Of a stretch of 64,000 nucleotides of DNA, positions 8,989-16,923 are shown in pieces (the first letter of the stretch is position 1; every line of letters begins with the position of its first letter). Location of the stretch: the NCBI RefSeq assembly GCF_000685035.1, contig NZ_BAYB01000002.1, positions 552,476 through 616,475 of the forward strand. Direction: 5' to 3'. This DNA comes from Paraburkholderia ferrariae NBRC 106233. GTDB lineage: Bacteria; Pseudomonadota; Gammaproteobacteria; Burkholderiales; Burkholderiaceae. The notes beneath the pieces are model-generated. The model was not told the origin of the DNA. It made no database searches and saw only the letters and a list, made by a program, of their open reading frames with translations. The translations under genes were made by a program, and so were the position numbers.

Positions 8989-9414
8989 TCAGTCCTGCTG
9001 GCAGAAGATGGCCGTGAGCATCGGCCCCGCATGGTGGACGATGGCCGCGTTGCCCGCCTCGGTGAGCGCGGCCTGGACCTTGGCCTGGCTGCCGAACACC
9101 ACAGCGCCGTAAGCCGAACGCGCGATCGGCTTGCCGTCGCCGGTACGAAAGAGCGGATCGTCCTGCTGGTAGCCGACGATCGCGAACACCGTGAACCCGT
9201 AAGCCGTCATGTGCTGGCCGCGCGCCGGCCAGAACGCGTTGATCGAATTGCTTTCAACCCGCGAAGGCGTGGGCTGGATCAGCTTCTGGTCGATCAGGCC
9301 CGACACGAAGTCGTGCGCCGACTCGTTGCAGGTCAGCGATTCGTCGAGTGCGGCCGCGTGGCTGGTGAGCGGCAAGGCCGCAAGCAGAAGGGCGAAGGAC
9401 AGGAACCGTTTCAT
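8989..9414 (-). CDS. Periplasmic protein of unknown function
   Basis: 141 residues with a clear Sec signal peptide (MKRFLSFALLLAALPLTSHA, cleaved before AALDES). Two cysteines remain in the mature protein (near its N-terminus in LTCNESA and at its C-terminus in AIFCQQD), well placed for a disulfide. The central GQHMTAYGFTVFAIVGYQQDDPLF suggests a small beta-rich fold. No named family recognised. It is divergent from the CDP-alcohol phosphotransferase gene with a 236-bp gap. Confidence 0.72.
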   Translation of the reverse strand: MKRFLSFALLLAALPLTSHAAALDESLTCNESAHDFVSGLIDQKLIQPTPSRVESNSINAFWPARGQHMTAYGFTVFAIVGYQQDDPLFRTGDGKPIARSAYGAVVFGSQAKVQAALTEAGNAAIVHHAGPMLTAIFCQQD

Positions 9415-9650
9415 TGGAATTCTGGCGAATGGGCGGCGCGGCGAGGGCGGCGCCGGCCGCACCGGGCGCGGTGCGGCAAAGGGTTGCACTGTACGCGGGT
9501 TCGCGCGATCCCGCTTGCGGCACCGCGTCAAGGCTTGCCCTTGCGGTCCCGCCCGATTGTTGCGAAAAACGCGCATTCCTGCGGCCAAAGCCGGCTTTCG
9601 ACCGCCCGAATCGCTGCAAGTTTTTTGGAAGACGTATATATTGCGCTGTT

Positions 9651-10358
9651 ATGACTGGAAAAGACCAACCTGAAAAAAAGGTCCCACGGGCGGTGCCGTT
9701 GCCGCGCACCTGGGACGCGCGAGCTGCGCGCTGGCTCGTGACGCCGCTCGTCCCCACCCGCGTCACCCCGAACCATCTCACCACGCTGCGCCTCGTGATC
9801 GGCCTTGCCGGCGCCTTCTATCTGGCGCGCGGGGACTTTCTGCACGCCAATCTTGGCGCATTTCTGATTGTTTTGTCGAATTTTGTTGATCATACCGATG
9901 GCGAGCTAGCGCGAATCAGCGGTAAAACCAGCCGGATCGGCCATTTCTACGATCTCGCGGCCGACGCCCTCGTCACGGTCCTGTTGTTTCTCGGCATGGG
10001 CTGGGGCCTCGGGGTCGAAGCGGCGGCGGCAGGGGCGGGCGCCGGGTGGCGCGTGCCGCCGGCCGTGCTGGGCGGCATCGCCGGCATCGCCGTGGCCGTG
10101 ATTTTCTTCCTGCGCATGCGCATCGAGGAGATGGCCGGCAAGGCGGGCACGCAGCAGGCGTTCGTCGGCGGCTTCGAGACCGAGGATGTTCTCTATCTGT
10201 TGCCGCTCGTCACGCTCACGGGTGTGACCGCGCCGTTCGTGCTGGCGGCTTCCATCGGTGCGCCGCTGTTTGCGGTTTGGGTCGTGCTCGACTACTGGCG
10301 CGTTTCGCGCCGCAACCGGCCCGCAAAAGAGACAAGTGAGTTCGGGATCAGTCGATGA
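9651..10358 (+). CDS. CDP-alcohol phosphatidyltransferase family enzyme
   Basis: Integral membrane enzyme, 235 residues, about six hydrophobic segments. The complete CDP-alcohol phosphotransferase motif is present: D80-x2-D83-G84-x2-A87-R88-x8-G97-x3-D101-x3-D105 (in DHTDGELARISG and GHFYDLAADA). The family displaces CMP from a CDP-activated alcohol or lipid to form a phosphodiester. It does not match PssA or PgsA closely enough to name the substrate. It is the first gene of a four-gene set; its stop overlaps the next start (ATGA, 10355-10358). With the downstream nucleotidyltransferase it probably makes a CDP-linked head group or lipid. Confidence 0.85.
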   Translation: MTGKDQPEKKVPRAVPLPRTWDARAARWLVTPLVPTRVTPNHLTTLRLVIGLAGAFYLARGDFLHANLGAFLIVLSNFVDHTDGELARISGKTSRIGHFYDLAADALVTVLLFLGMGWGLGVEAAAAGAGAGWRVPPAVLGGIAGIAVAVIFFLRMRIEEMAGKAGTQQAFVGGFETEDVLYLLPLVTLTGVTAPFVLAASIGAPLFAVWVVLDYWRVSRRNRPAKETSEFGISR

Positions 10359-11206
10359 GTGAGCAGGCAGAACAGGATCTGGCCGTCGCGGCATCCGCGC
10401 GCGACGCGGGGGACGGCCGGGGGGCGTCGGTGTCGGGCTCGTCGGACAATGCGGATGGTGCGATCGCTCGCGCCTTGCGTCCGTTGAGCAACGCCCGGTT
10501 GCGCGACGACTACGTGCAGCAGGGCTCCTTCCTCTATCTCTCCGAGTTTCTGCCTGCGGACGCCACGCAGCGGCTCATCGACGCGGCCAACGCGCTGATT
10601 CCCGAAGTCAACCGCAATTACCTGCCGGGCCACAAGGCCGGCGGCAGCGTGAGCCGCCACACGATCGACCGCCTCGCGCCGTACATCGCCGAGCTCTACC
10701 GTTCGCCGAAGCTGATCGCGTGGCTCGAAAAGATCACGGGCGACCGCCTGCAGCTTTCGCCCGAAGACGATCCGCACGCTTACGCGCTGTACTACTACAT
10801 GCGCGCGGGCGACCATATCGGCTGGCATTACGACACCTCGTATTACGACGGCCGCCGCTACACCATGCTGCTCGGCGTGATCGACGATTCGTCCTGCCGC
10901 CTCGACTACGAACTGCACACGCGCGACGAGAGCAAACCCGATCAGCCCGGCTCGGTGCAATACCCGCCGGGCTCGCTCGTGCTGTTCGACGGCGACAAGC
11001 TGCGCCACCGCGTCACGCCGAGCGCCGAAGGCGAGTTCCGCGTCTCGCTCACGTTCGAATACGTGACGAACCCGAACATGCGCCCGTGGCGGCGCTTCAT
11101 TTCGAACATGAAGGACGCGATTGCGTACTTCGGTTTCCGCCAGGTGTTCCGCAAGGCCTTCCTGGGCGCGGGCGCCGCCGGCGGCAAAGCGGGAGAATCG
11201 GCGTGA
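10355..11206 (+). CDS. 2-oxoglutarate/Fe(II)-dependent oxygenase (prolyl-4-hydroxylase-like)
   Basis: 283 residues. An iron triad and a 2OG-binding Arg can be placed: His158 and Asp160 in GWHYDTS, His218 in KLRHRVTP and Arg229 in FRVSLTF, within the double-stranded beta-helix (about 140-235). The first 45 residues are low-complexity. The family hydroxylates or otherwise oxidises unactivated carbons; the substrate is unknown. Because it is coupled by 4-base overlaps to a CDP-alcohol phosphotransferase upstream and a membrane flippase-like protein downstream, the likely substrate is the lipid or head group made by this cluster. Confidence 0.85.
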   Translation: MSEQAEQDLAVAASARDAGDGRGASVSGSSDNADGAIARALRPLSNARLRDDYVQQGSFLYLSEFLPADATQRLIDAANALIPEVNRNYLPGHKAGGSVSRHTIDRLAPYIAELYRSPKLIAWLEKITGDRLQLSPEDDPHAYALYYYMRAGDHIGWHYDTSYYDGRRYTMLLGVIDDSSCRLDYELHTRDESKPDQPGSVQYPPGSLVLFDGDKLRHRVTPSAEGEFRVSLTFEYVTNPNMRPWRRFISNMKDAIAYFGFRQVFRKAFLGAGAAGGKAGESA

Positions 11207-12213
11207 ATCGTGCCGCCATCCTGCTGCTGTCGATCGGCACGGCACTCTTCATCGCGCTGCTCGCGTGGCAGGGCCTCGGTTCGGTTACGGGCGCGCTGGC
11301 GGCCGCTGGGTGGGGGCTCGTGCTGGTGGCCGCGTTCCACGTCGTGCCGCTCGCACTCGATGCCGCGGCGATTGCCGTGCTGTTCCGCAAGGGCGAAAGC
11401 GTCGATCAGCGCGACGCGCTGCTCACGCGCTGGAGCGGCGAGTCGGTGAACAGCCTGCTGCCGGCCGGCCAGATCGGCGGTCCGGTGGCGATGGTGCGCC
11501 AGCTCAGTCAGCGCGGCATGGCCATGCGCGACGCCGCGGCGGCCATCACGGTCAGCACCACGCTGCAGGCGGTCGCGCAGATCGTCTTCGCCGTGTTCGG
11601 CATCGTGCTCTTTTCCGCGTATGCGGCGAATGGCGCGCCCGGCGATCTCGGCGTGGCGGCGCTCATCGCGACCGCCGTGCTGGCGGGTCTCATCGGCCTG
11701 TTCTATCTCGCGCAGCGGCGCGGGCTGTTCGGCCGCGTTCTGCGTCTCGCCTCGAAGGTGTTCGGCAAGCGCGACTGGTCGTCGCTCGCCACGCGTGCGG
11801 ACGCGGTCGATGCCGCCGTCAAGTCGCTCTACAACCAGCGCGGCCGGGTGGTGGCGAGCTTTGCGATCAGCCTCGTCGGCTGGCTCGTCGGCACGGTCGA
11901 AGTGTGGCTCGCGTTGCGCTTTCTCGGGCATCCCGTCGGCTGGATCGACGCGCTGCTGCTCGAAAGCATCGGCCAGGCCATTCGCGGTGCGGCCTTCGCG
12001 ATTCCGGGCTCGCTCGGCGTGCAGGAAGGTGGCTATCTGCTGCTGGCACCGCTCGTCGGGCTGCCGCCCGAAGCCGCGCTCGCGCTCTCGCTCGCCAAGC
12101 GCGCGCGCGAAATCCTGCTCGGCCTGCCGGGCCTGCTGTATCTGCACTTCAGCGAGAGAAGCTGGCAACGCCGGCGCGCCGTGAGCGTGCCCGCCGTCGA
12201 AATCGCCGACTGA
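11203..12213 (+). CDS. HpnL-like / lysylphosphatidylglycerol-synthase-type membrane protein
   Basis: 336 residues, about eight transmembrane helices. It belongs to the UPF0104/LPG-synthase transmembrane family: WSGESVNSLLPAGQIGGPVA near residue 80 and AFAIPGSLGVQEGGYLLLAP near residue 265 are the conserved blocks. HpnL-type members are linked to hopanoid loci, and MprF-type members flip lipids. The start is GTG 11203, which overlaps the preceding stop (GTGA); GGGAGA lies six bases upstream. A role in translocating the product of this cluster across the inner membrane is inference. Confidence 0.82.
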   Translation: MNRAAILLLSIGTALFIALLAWQGLGSVTGALAAAGWGLVLVAAFHVVPLALDAAAIAVLFRKGESVDQRDALLTRWSGESVNSLLPAGQIGGPVAMVRQLSQRGMAMRDAAAAITVSTTLQAVAQIVFAVFGIVLFSAYAANGAPGDLGVAALIATAVLAGLIGLFYLAQRRGLFGRVLRLASKVFGKRDWSSLATRADAVDAAVKSLYNQRGRVVASFAISLVGWLVGTVEVWLALRFLGHPVGWIDALLLESIGQAIRGAAFAIPGSLGVQEGGYLLLAPLVGLPPEAALALSLAKRAREILLGLPGLLYLHFSERSWQRRRAVSVPAVEIAD

Positions 12214-12278
12214 TCCCGCTGTTTGACTCCGCAATTAGACTCCGCAGTTTGACTCTCTTCTCCCAAGGAACGTCGCGC

Positions 12279-13058
12279 ATGCGCGCCATCATTCTCGCGG
12301 CAGGCCTCGGCCTGCGCCTTCAGCAACGCGCTGGAGAACAGTTTCCGAAATGCCTGCTGCAGTTCGAGGGCGTGACGCTGCTCGAGCGCCATCTGCAACT
12401 GCTCGAAAGCGCGGGCATTACCGAAGTCGTGCTCGCGCTGGGCTTTCAGCCCGAACTGGTCGAGGCCGAACTGAAGCGCATCGGCTGGCCGCACGACATC
12501 GAGATCGTGCTGAACCCGCGTTTCGATCTGGGCAGCGTGCTGACCGTGCATCGCACGGCCGAGGCGCTCGCGCGCGGCGGCGACGTGCTGCTGATGGATG
12601 CCGACGTGCTGTACGACGAACGCGTGTTCGCACCGCTCGTCGCCGGCGAGGCGCCCGCCAACCGTCTCCTGATCGACCGCGATTTCGAGGCCGGCGACGA
12701 GCCCGTGAAGCTGTGTCTGCGCGACGGCGTGCCGGTCGAGTTGCGCAAGCAACTGGCGGTGGGCCTGCAGTACGACACCATCGGCGAATCGGTGGGCTTC
12801 TTCCGCCTGAACGAGGCCACGGCGCGCCGCTTCGCGCAGATCGTGGAAGGCTACGTGGATACGGGCCGCGCAAACCTGCCGCACGAAGAAGCGCTGCGCG
12901 ATCTGCTGCTGGAGCGCGGCAGCGAATTCGAAACGGCCGACGTCACGGGCGCGCCCTGGATCGAAATCGATTTCCCCAACGACGTGACGCGCGCGGCCGA
13001 AGAAGTGCTGCCGCAATTGCGTCCCGTGGTGAGCCGGATGAAGCAGGCCGCCGTCTGA
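12279..13058 (+). CDS. LicC-like nucleotidyltransferase (phosphocholine cytidylyltransferase type)
   Basis: 259-residue cytoplasmic enzyme. The N-terminal NTP-binding loop AIILAAGLGLRL with FPKCLLQF, and the metal-binding MDADVLYD near residue 110, place it with MobA-like/LicC cytidylyltransferases that activate a phospho-alcohol with CTP. C-terminal ALDRN-type residues are replaced by GAPWIEIDFPNDV, the usual family ending that contacts the product. AAGGAA lies eight bases before ATG 12279. Together with the CDP-alcohol phosphotransferase at 9651 it supplies both halves of a Kennedy-type pathway. The phospho-alcohol is unknown. Confidence 0.83.
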   Translation: MRAIILAAGLGLRLQQRAGEQFPKCLLQFEGVTLLERHLQLLESAGITEVVLALGFQPELVEAELKRIGWPHDIEIVLNPRFDLGSVLTVHRTAEALARGGDVLLMDADVLYDERVFAPLVAGEAPANRLLIDRDFEAGDEPVKLCLRDGVPVELRKQLAVGLQYDTIGESVGFFRLNEATARRFAQIVEGYVDTGRANLPHEEALRDLLLERGSEFETADVTGAPWIEIDFPNDVTRAAEEVLPQLRPVVSRMKQAAV

Positions 13059-13180
13059 ATTCGGGGTGGGGCGCTCCTCGGGGGCGCCGCTTCATCTGTT
13101 GCAAACCCAACCGTTTTTCGCAACACGGTGACATAATGGGGGCTTGTCGCCATCAGCCGCGCTGACTGTCGTTTCTGCCC

Positions 13181-14584
13181 ATGCCCCTTGCTCTCGGTGC
13201 CTTCATTGTCCCGCTCATCGTCGCATGCGCGATGTTCATGGAGAATGTGGACGGCACGGTCATCGTCACCTCGCTTCCCGCACTGGCCCGCGATCTCGGC
13301 CAGGACCCCATCACACTGAAGCTGGCCGTCACGAGTTACGTGATCGGCCTCGGCGTGTTCATTCCGATCTGCGGCTGGGTGGCCGACCGCTTCGGCTCGC
13401 GCAACGTGTTTCGCACGGCCATCGGCATCTTCATGGCGGGCTCGCTGCTGTGCGCCGCGTCCACCTCGCTCGGAATGTTCGTGGCCGCGCGCTTCGTGCA
13501 GGGCATAGGCGGCGCGATGATGGTGCCCGTGGGGCGCATCATCATCTTCCGTTCGCTGCCGAAGTCCGATTTCATTCGCGCCGTCAATTACCTCACCGTG
13601 CCCGCGCTGCTCGGGCCCGTGGTGGGGCCGCCTCTCGGCGGCTTCATCACGACCTATTTGCACTGGCGCCTGATTTTCTTCGTCAATATTCCTATCGGCG
13701 TGCTCGGCATCTGGCTCGCGAACCGGCACATCGCGAACATGCACGAAGACGATCCGGGCCGGCTCGACTGGTTCGGTTTCATCCTCTCGGCGGGCGGTGC
13801 GTCGCTCTTCATGCTCGGGCTTTCGCTCGTGGGCAGCGAACTCGTTTCGTCGGGAACGGCGCTCGCGATGTGCGCGATCGGCGCGCTGCTGCTGGCAGCT
13901 TACTGGTTCTATGCGCAGCGTGTCGAGCGGCCCGTGCTCGATCTGCGCTTCCTGCGCATTCCCTCGTTCAATGCGAGCGTGGCAGGCGGTTCGCTCTTTC
14001 GCATCGGGCTTGGGGCCGTGCCGTTTCTCTTGCCGCTCACGCTGCAGGAGGGGCTCGGCATGACCGCGTTCCTCTCGGGGTCGATCACCTGCGCTTCGGC
14101 GTTCGGCTCGATCTTCATGAAGACCATCGTCTCGCGCGTGCTGGGCCGCTTCGGCTTTCGCCGAACGCTGATCGTCAACGCGGTGCTGGCGGGTACCTCG
14201 ATTGCCGTGTGCGGGCTCTTTTTCCCCGGCATGCCGCACTGGGTCATCTGGCTCGTCGTGCTGTTCGGCGGCCTCTTTCCTTCGTTGCAGTTCACGGGCC
14301 TCAACTCGCTCGCGTACGCGGATATTCCCACGCGCGACATCGGCCGCGCGACGAGCGTGGCGAGTGTCATCCAGCAGGTTTCGCTCGGACTCGGCGTGAC
14401 GATCGCGGGTATCGTGCTGCAGATTTCGCACAAGCTGCAAGGCCATCCCACGATCGTCTGGTCCGACTTCTGGCCCGCGTTCCTCGTGGTGGGGCTGTTC
14501 TCGGTGGCGTCGATTCCCGTGACCATGCGCCTGCCGGCCAATGCGGGCGACGAAATCGCGCGCGGGCGCCGCGGCAGGGCCTGA
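13181..14584 (+). CDS. MFS drug/metabolite exporter, DHA2 family
   Basis: 467 residues, about 14 transmembrane helices. EmrB/QacA-type signatures: AMFMENVDGTVIVTSLPAL in helix 1, GWVADRFGSRNVF (motif A) and GIGGAMMVPVGR (motif B), then GPVVGPPLGGFI (motif C, typical of antiporters). It works as an inner-membrane proton antiporter; the substrate is not deducible. No adaptor or outer-membrane partner is adjacent. The protein shares long motif blocks with the minus-strand transporter at 23651-25078, so they are paralogues. Start MPLALGAF at 13181. Confidence 0.88.
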   Translation: MPLALGAFIVPLIVACAMFMENVDGTVIVTSLPALARDLGQDPITLKLAVTSYVIGLGVFIPICGWVADRFGSRNVFRTAIGIFMAGSLLCAASTSLGMFVAARFVQGIGGAMMVPVGRIIIFRSLPKSDFIRAVNYLTVPALLGPVVGPPLGGFITTYLHWRLIFFVNIPIGVLGIWLANRHIANMHEDDPGRLDWFGFILSAGGASLFMLGLSLVGSELVSSGTALAMCAIGALLLAAYWFYAQRVERPVLDLRFLRIPSFNASVAGGSLFRIGLGAVPFLLPLTLQEGLGMTAFLSGSITCASAFGSIFMKTIVSRVLGRFGFRRTLIVNAVLAGTSIAVCGLFFPGMPHWVIWLVVLFGGLFPSLQFTGLNSLAYADIPTRDIGRATSVASVIQQVSLGLGVTIAGIVLQISHKLQGHPTIVWSDFWPAFLVVGLFSVASIPVTMRLPANAGDEIARGRRGRA

Positions 14585-14708
14585 GCGGCGGTGCGCCGCG
14601 CGCCGGGTGGTGGATGGCCGGATCGCAATCGTTTTGTCAGCATGTTATAAGGCCAGAGCAGGTCAAGACAGACTGAACGTTGATGAACCGCATCATGGAG
14701 GACACTCA

Positions 14709-16436
14709 ATGAAGTTGGTCGACAGAACGAAAAACTCCGCCGCCGCGGTGGCGCTTCTCTCGCTGAGCACGCTTTCGGCAGGTTTTCTCGAAGCGTCTCC
14801 CGCCTTTGCCAGGGACGCCCAGCAGCCGGTGCTGACCGCTTCGGCGGTGGCGGTGGCGGACAAGTACGCCGCCGACGCGGCCGAGCAGATCTTCAAGGAA
14901 GGCGGCAACGCCGTGGACGCGGCCGTGGCGATCGCGTTCTCGCTGGCCGTCACCTATCCGGAAGCGGGCAATATCGGCGGCGGCGGCTTCATGACGCTGT
15001 ACGTGAAGGGCAAGCCGTATTTCCTCGACTATCGCGAGCGCGCGCCGCTCGCCGCCACGCGCACGATGTACCAGGACGACAAGGGCAACGTGATCCCGGG
15101 CAAGAGCCTGTACGGCTGGGACGCCGTGGGCGTGCCGGGCACCGTGGAGGGCATGTGGGAAGCGCAGCGCCGCTTCGGCAAGCTCAAGTGGAAACAGGTG
15201 CTCGCGCCGGCCATCCAGTATGCGCGCGACGGTTTCGTCGTCGACGAACAACTGGCGAAGCGCGGCGAAGAGGCATCGAAGGAATTCGGCGGCAAAACCA
15301 ATTTCGACCAGTACTTCAGCGAGATGAAGGCGGGCACGACGTTCAGGCAGCCCGACCTCGCGGCTGTCCTCACGCGCATTGCGAACGACGGCGCGAAGGA
15401 CTTCTACGACGGCAAGACGGCCGACCTGATTGCCGCCGCGATGAAGCAGGGCGGCGCCCTCATCACGAAGCGCGATCTTCAGGAGTACAAGGCAGTGTGG
15501 CGCCAGCCCGTGGAGGCGAGCTGGAACGGCTACGAGATCATCACGGCACCGCCCCCGAGCTCGGGCGGCGTGGGCCTCGTGCAACTGCTCAAGATGAAAG
15601 CGATGCTCGCGCCGCAGTTCAAGGACGTGCCGCTCAATTCGCCGCAGTACATTCACCTGATCGCCGAAATCGAGAAGCGCGTGTTCGCGGATCGCGCGCA
15701 GTATCTCGGCGACCCCGACTTCTACAAGGTCCCGGTCGCGCAGCTGACCGACGACGCCTACCTTGCGAAGCGCGTTGCCGAAGTCGATCCCGACAAGCCC
15801 TCGGACACGAAGAGCGTGCAGCCGGGACTCGGCACCTCGATGCCCGAGAAGGCCGAGACCACGCACTTCTCGGTGGTGGACAAGTGGGGTAACGCCGTGT
15901 CGAACACGTACACGATCAACGGCTACTTCGGGTCGGGCGAGGTCGTGCCGGGCGCGGGCATCGTACTCAACGACGAGATGGACGACTTCTCTTCGAAGCC
16001 GGGCGTGCCGAACATGTTCGGCGTGGTGGGCAGCGACGCGAACGCAATCGCACCGAAGAAGCGCCCGCTTTCCTCGATGACGCCGACCATCCTCACGAAG
16101 GACGGCAAGGTGGCGCTGGTGATCGGCACGCCGGGCGGTTCGCGCATCTTCACGTCGATCTTCCAGGTCATCAACAACATCTATGACTTCAAGATGCCGT
16201 TGAAGGACGCGGTGGCCGCGATGCGCTTCCACCATCAACTGCTGCCGCCCAACACGATCTTCTGGGAACCGTACCAGCCGATCAACGGCGATCTCGCGAA
16301 GCAGGTCGAAGCGAAGGGCTACGTGCTGAAGGGGCAGGACTTCAGCGGCGATATCCAGGCGATACGCATTGACGGCGATACGCCCGAAGCCGTCGCCGAT
16401 CCGCGTGGCCGTGGTGTGACGCGCGTGATTCAGTGA
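14709..16436 (+). CDS. ggt: Periplasmic gamma-glutamyltransferase
   Basis: N-terminal nucleophile hydrolase that removes or transfers the gamma-glutamyl group of glutathione and related peptides in the periplasm. 575 residues, with an N-terminal export signal ending ASPAFA before RDAQQPVLTASAVAVADKYA. Autoproteolysis and catalysis should occur at Thr384 in ETTHFSVVDKWGNAVS, equivalent to Thr391 of E. coli GGT. Substrate-site blocks include RPLSSMTPTI and GTPGGSRI. GGAGG lies seven bases before ATG 14709. It is monocistronic, ended by an intrinsic terminator. It could serve glutathione recycling as a sulfur or glutamate source. Confidence 0.94.
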   Translation: MKLVDRTKNSAAAVALLSLSTLSAGFLEASPAFARDAQQPVLTASAVAVADKYAADAAEQIFKEGGNAVDAAVAIAFSLAVTYPEAGNIGGGGFMTLYVKGKPYFLDYRERAPLAATRTMYQDDKGNVIPGKSLYGWDAVGVPGTVEGMWEAQRRFGKLKWKQVLAPAIQYARDGFVVDEQLAKRGEEASKEFGGKTNFDQYFSEMKAGTTFRQPDLAAVLTRIANDGAKDFYDGKTADLIAAAMKQGGALITKRDLQEYKAVWRQPVEASWNGYEIITAPPPSSGGVGLVQLLKMKAMLAPQFKDVPLNSPQYIHLIAEIEKRVFADRAQYLGDPDFYKVPVAQLTDDAYLAKRVAEVDPDKPSDTKSVQPGLGTSMPEKAETTHFSVVDKWGNAVSNTYTINGYFGSGEVVPGAGIVLNDEMDDFSSKPGVPNMFGVVGSDANAIAPKKRPLSSMTPTILTKDGKVALVIGTPGGSRIFTSIFQVINNIYDFKMPLKDAVAAMRFHHQLLPPNTIFWEPYQPINGDLAKQVEAKGYVLKGQDFSGDIQAIRIDGDTPEAVADPRGRGVTRVIQ

Positions 16437-16454
16437 GGTAAGGCGCTCTGGTGT

Positions 16455-16496
16455 GGCCAGTTCGGCACGGCCAGTCCGGCACGGCCAGTGTGGCGC
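16455..16496. repeat. 14-bp tandem repeat, three units, after ggt
   Basis: GGCCAGTTCGGCAC, GGCCAGTCCGGCAC and GGCCAGTGTGGCGC in direct succession, non-coding, between the ggt stop and its terminator; the last unit runs into the terminator stem. Confidence 0.7.
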
Positions 16497-16525
16497 GGCT
16501 ATCGAGACCGGTAGCCGCGCCTTTT
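16492..16525 (+). terminator. Rho-independent terminator of ggt
   Basis: A 10-bp stem GGCGCGGCTA / TAGCCGCGCC with a 10-nt loop, followed by TTTT. Confidence 0.8.
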
Positions 16526-16701
16526 CGTTCGTGGGCTCGTAGGTGGGGGGACGCAACGCAGGGGCAGTTCGTCAACCGCGCGTCGCTCGACATGTCCGAC
16601 GACAACCCGAGCGAGTACGCGCGTTCTTTCCAGTTCGAGCGAATTGCGCGGGTAACCGGGCGTTAGCGCGCCGGTTTTTCGTATCGGCAACCGGCGTGCG
16701 C

Positions 16702-16893
16702 TCAGCTTCCCGTGGGCGCGGGAAGCGACTCGCTGGCTGCTGCGATCAGACCGAGCGTGACTTCCGCGTTTCCGATCCGCTCGATGGCGAGCAGCGCGAA
16801 GCGCGCGAGAAAGAGCGGGGCCTGGGTTTCGCCCAGGTCGGTCATGGTGGTGCACAGCCGTGTGTAGACGGTGTCGAGTTCGCTGTCGGTCAT
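16702..16893 (-). CDS. DUF2783 protein, partner of the FAD hydroxylase
   Basis: 63 residues, MTDSELDTVYTRLCTTMTDLG then APLFLARFALLAIERIGN, the recognisable DUF2783 pattern of two or three helices. DUF2783 genes are typically found right after FAD-dependent aromatic hydroxylases, as here (30 bp after the hydroxylase stop). The function is unknown; the conserved pairing suggests a small accessory or stabilising subunit. An ATCGGAAAC-like sequence inside the gene (16768-16776) is explained by coding. Confidence 0.82.
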   Translation of the reverse strand: MTDSELDTVYTRLCTTMTDLGETQAPLFLARFALLAIERIGNAEVTLGLIAAASESLPAPTGS

Positions 16894-16923
16894 GGTCGTG
16901 GTCTCTCTGTTGACGGCAATGGG

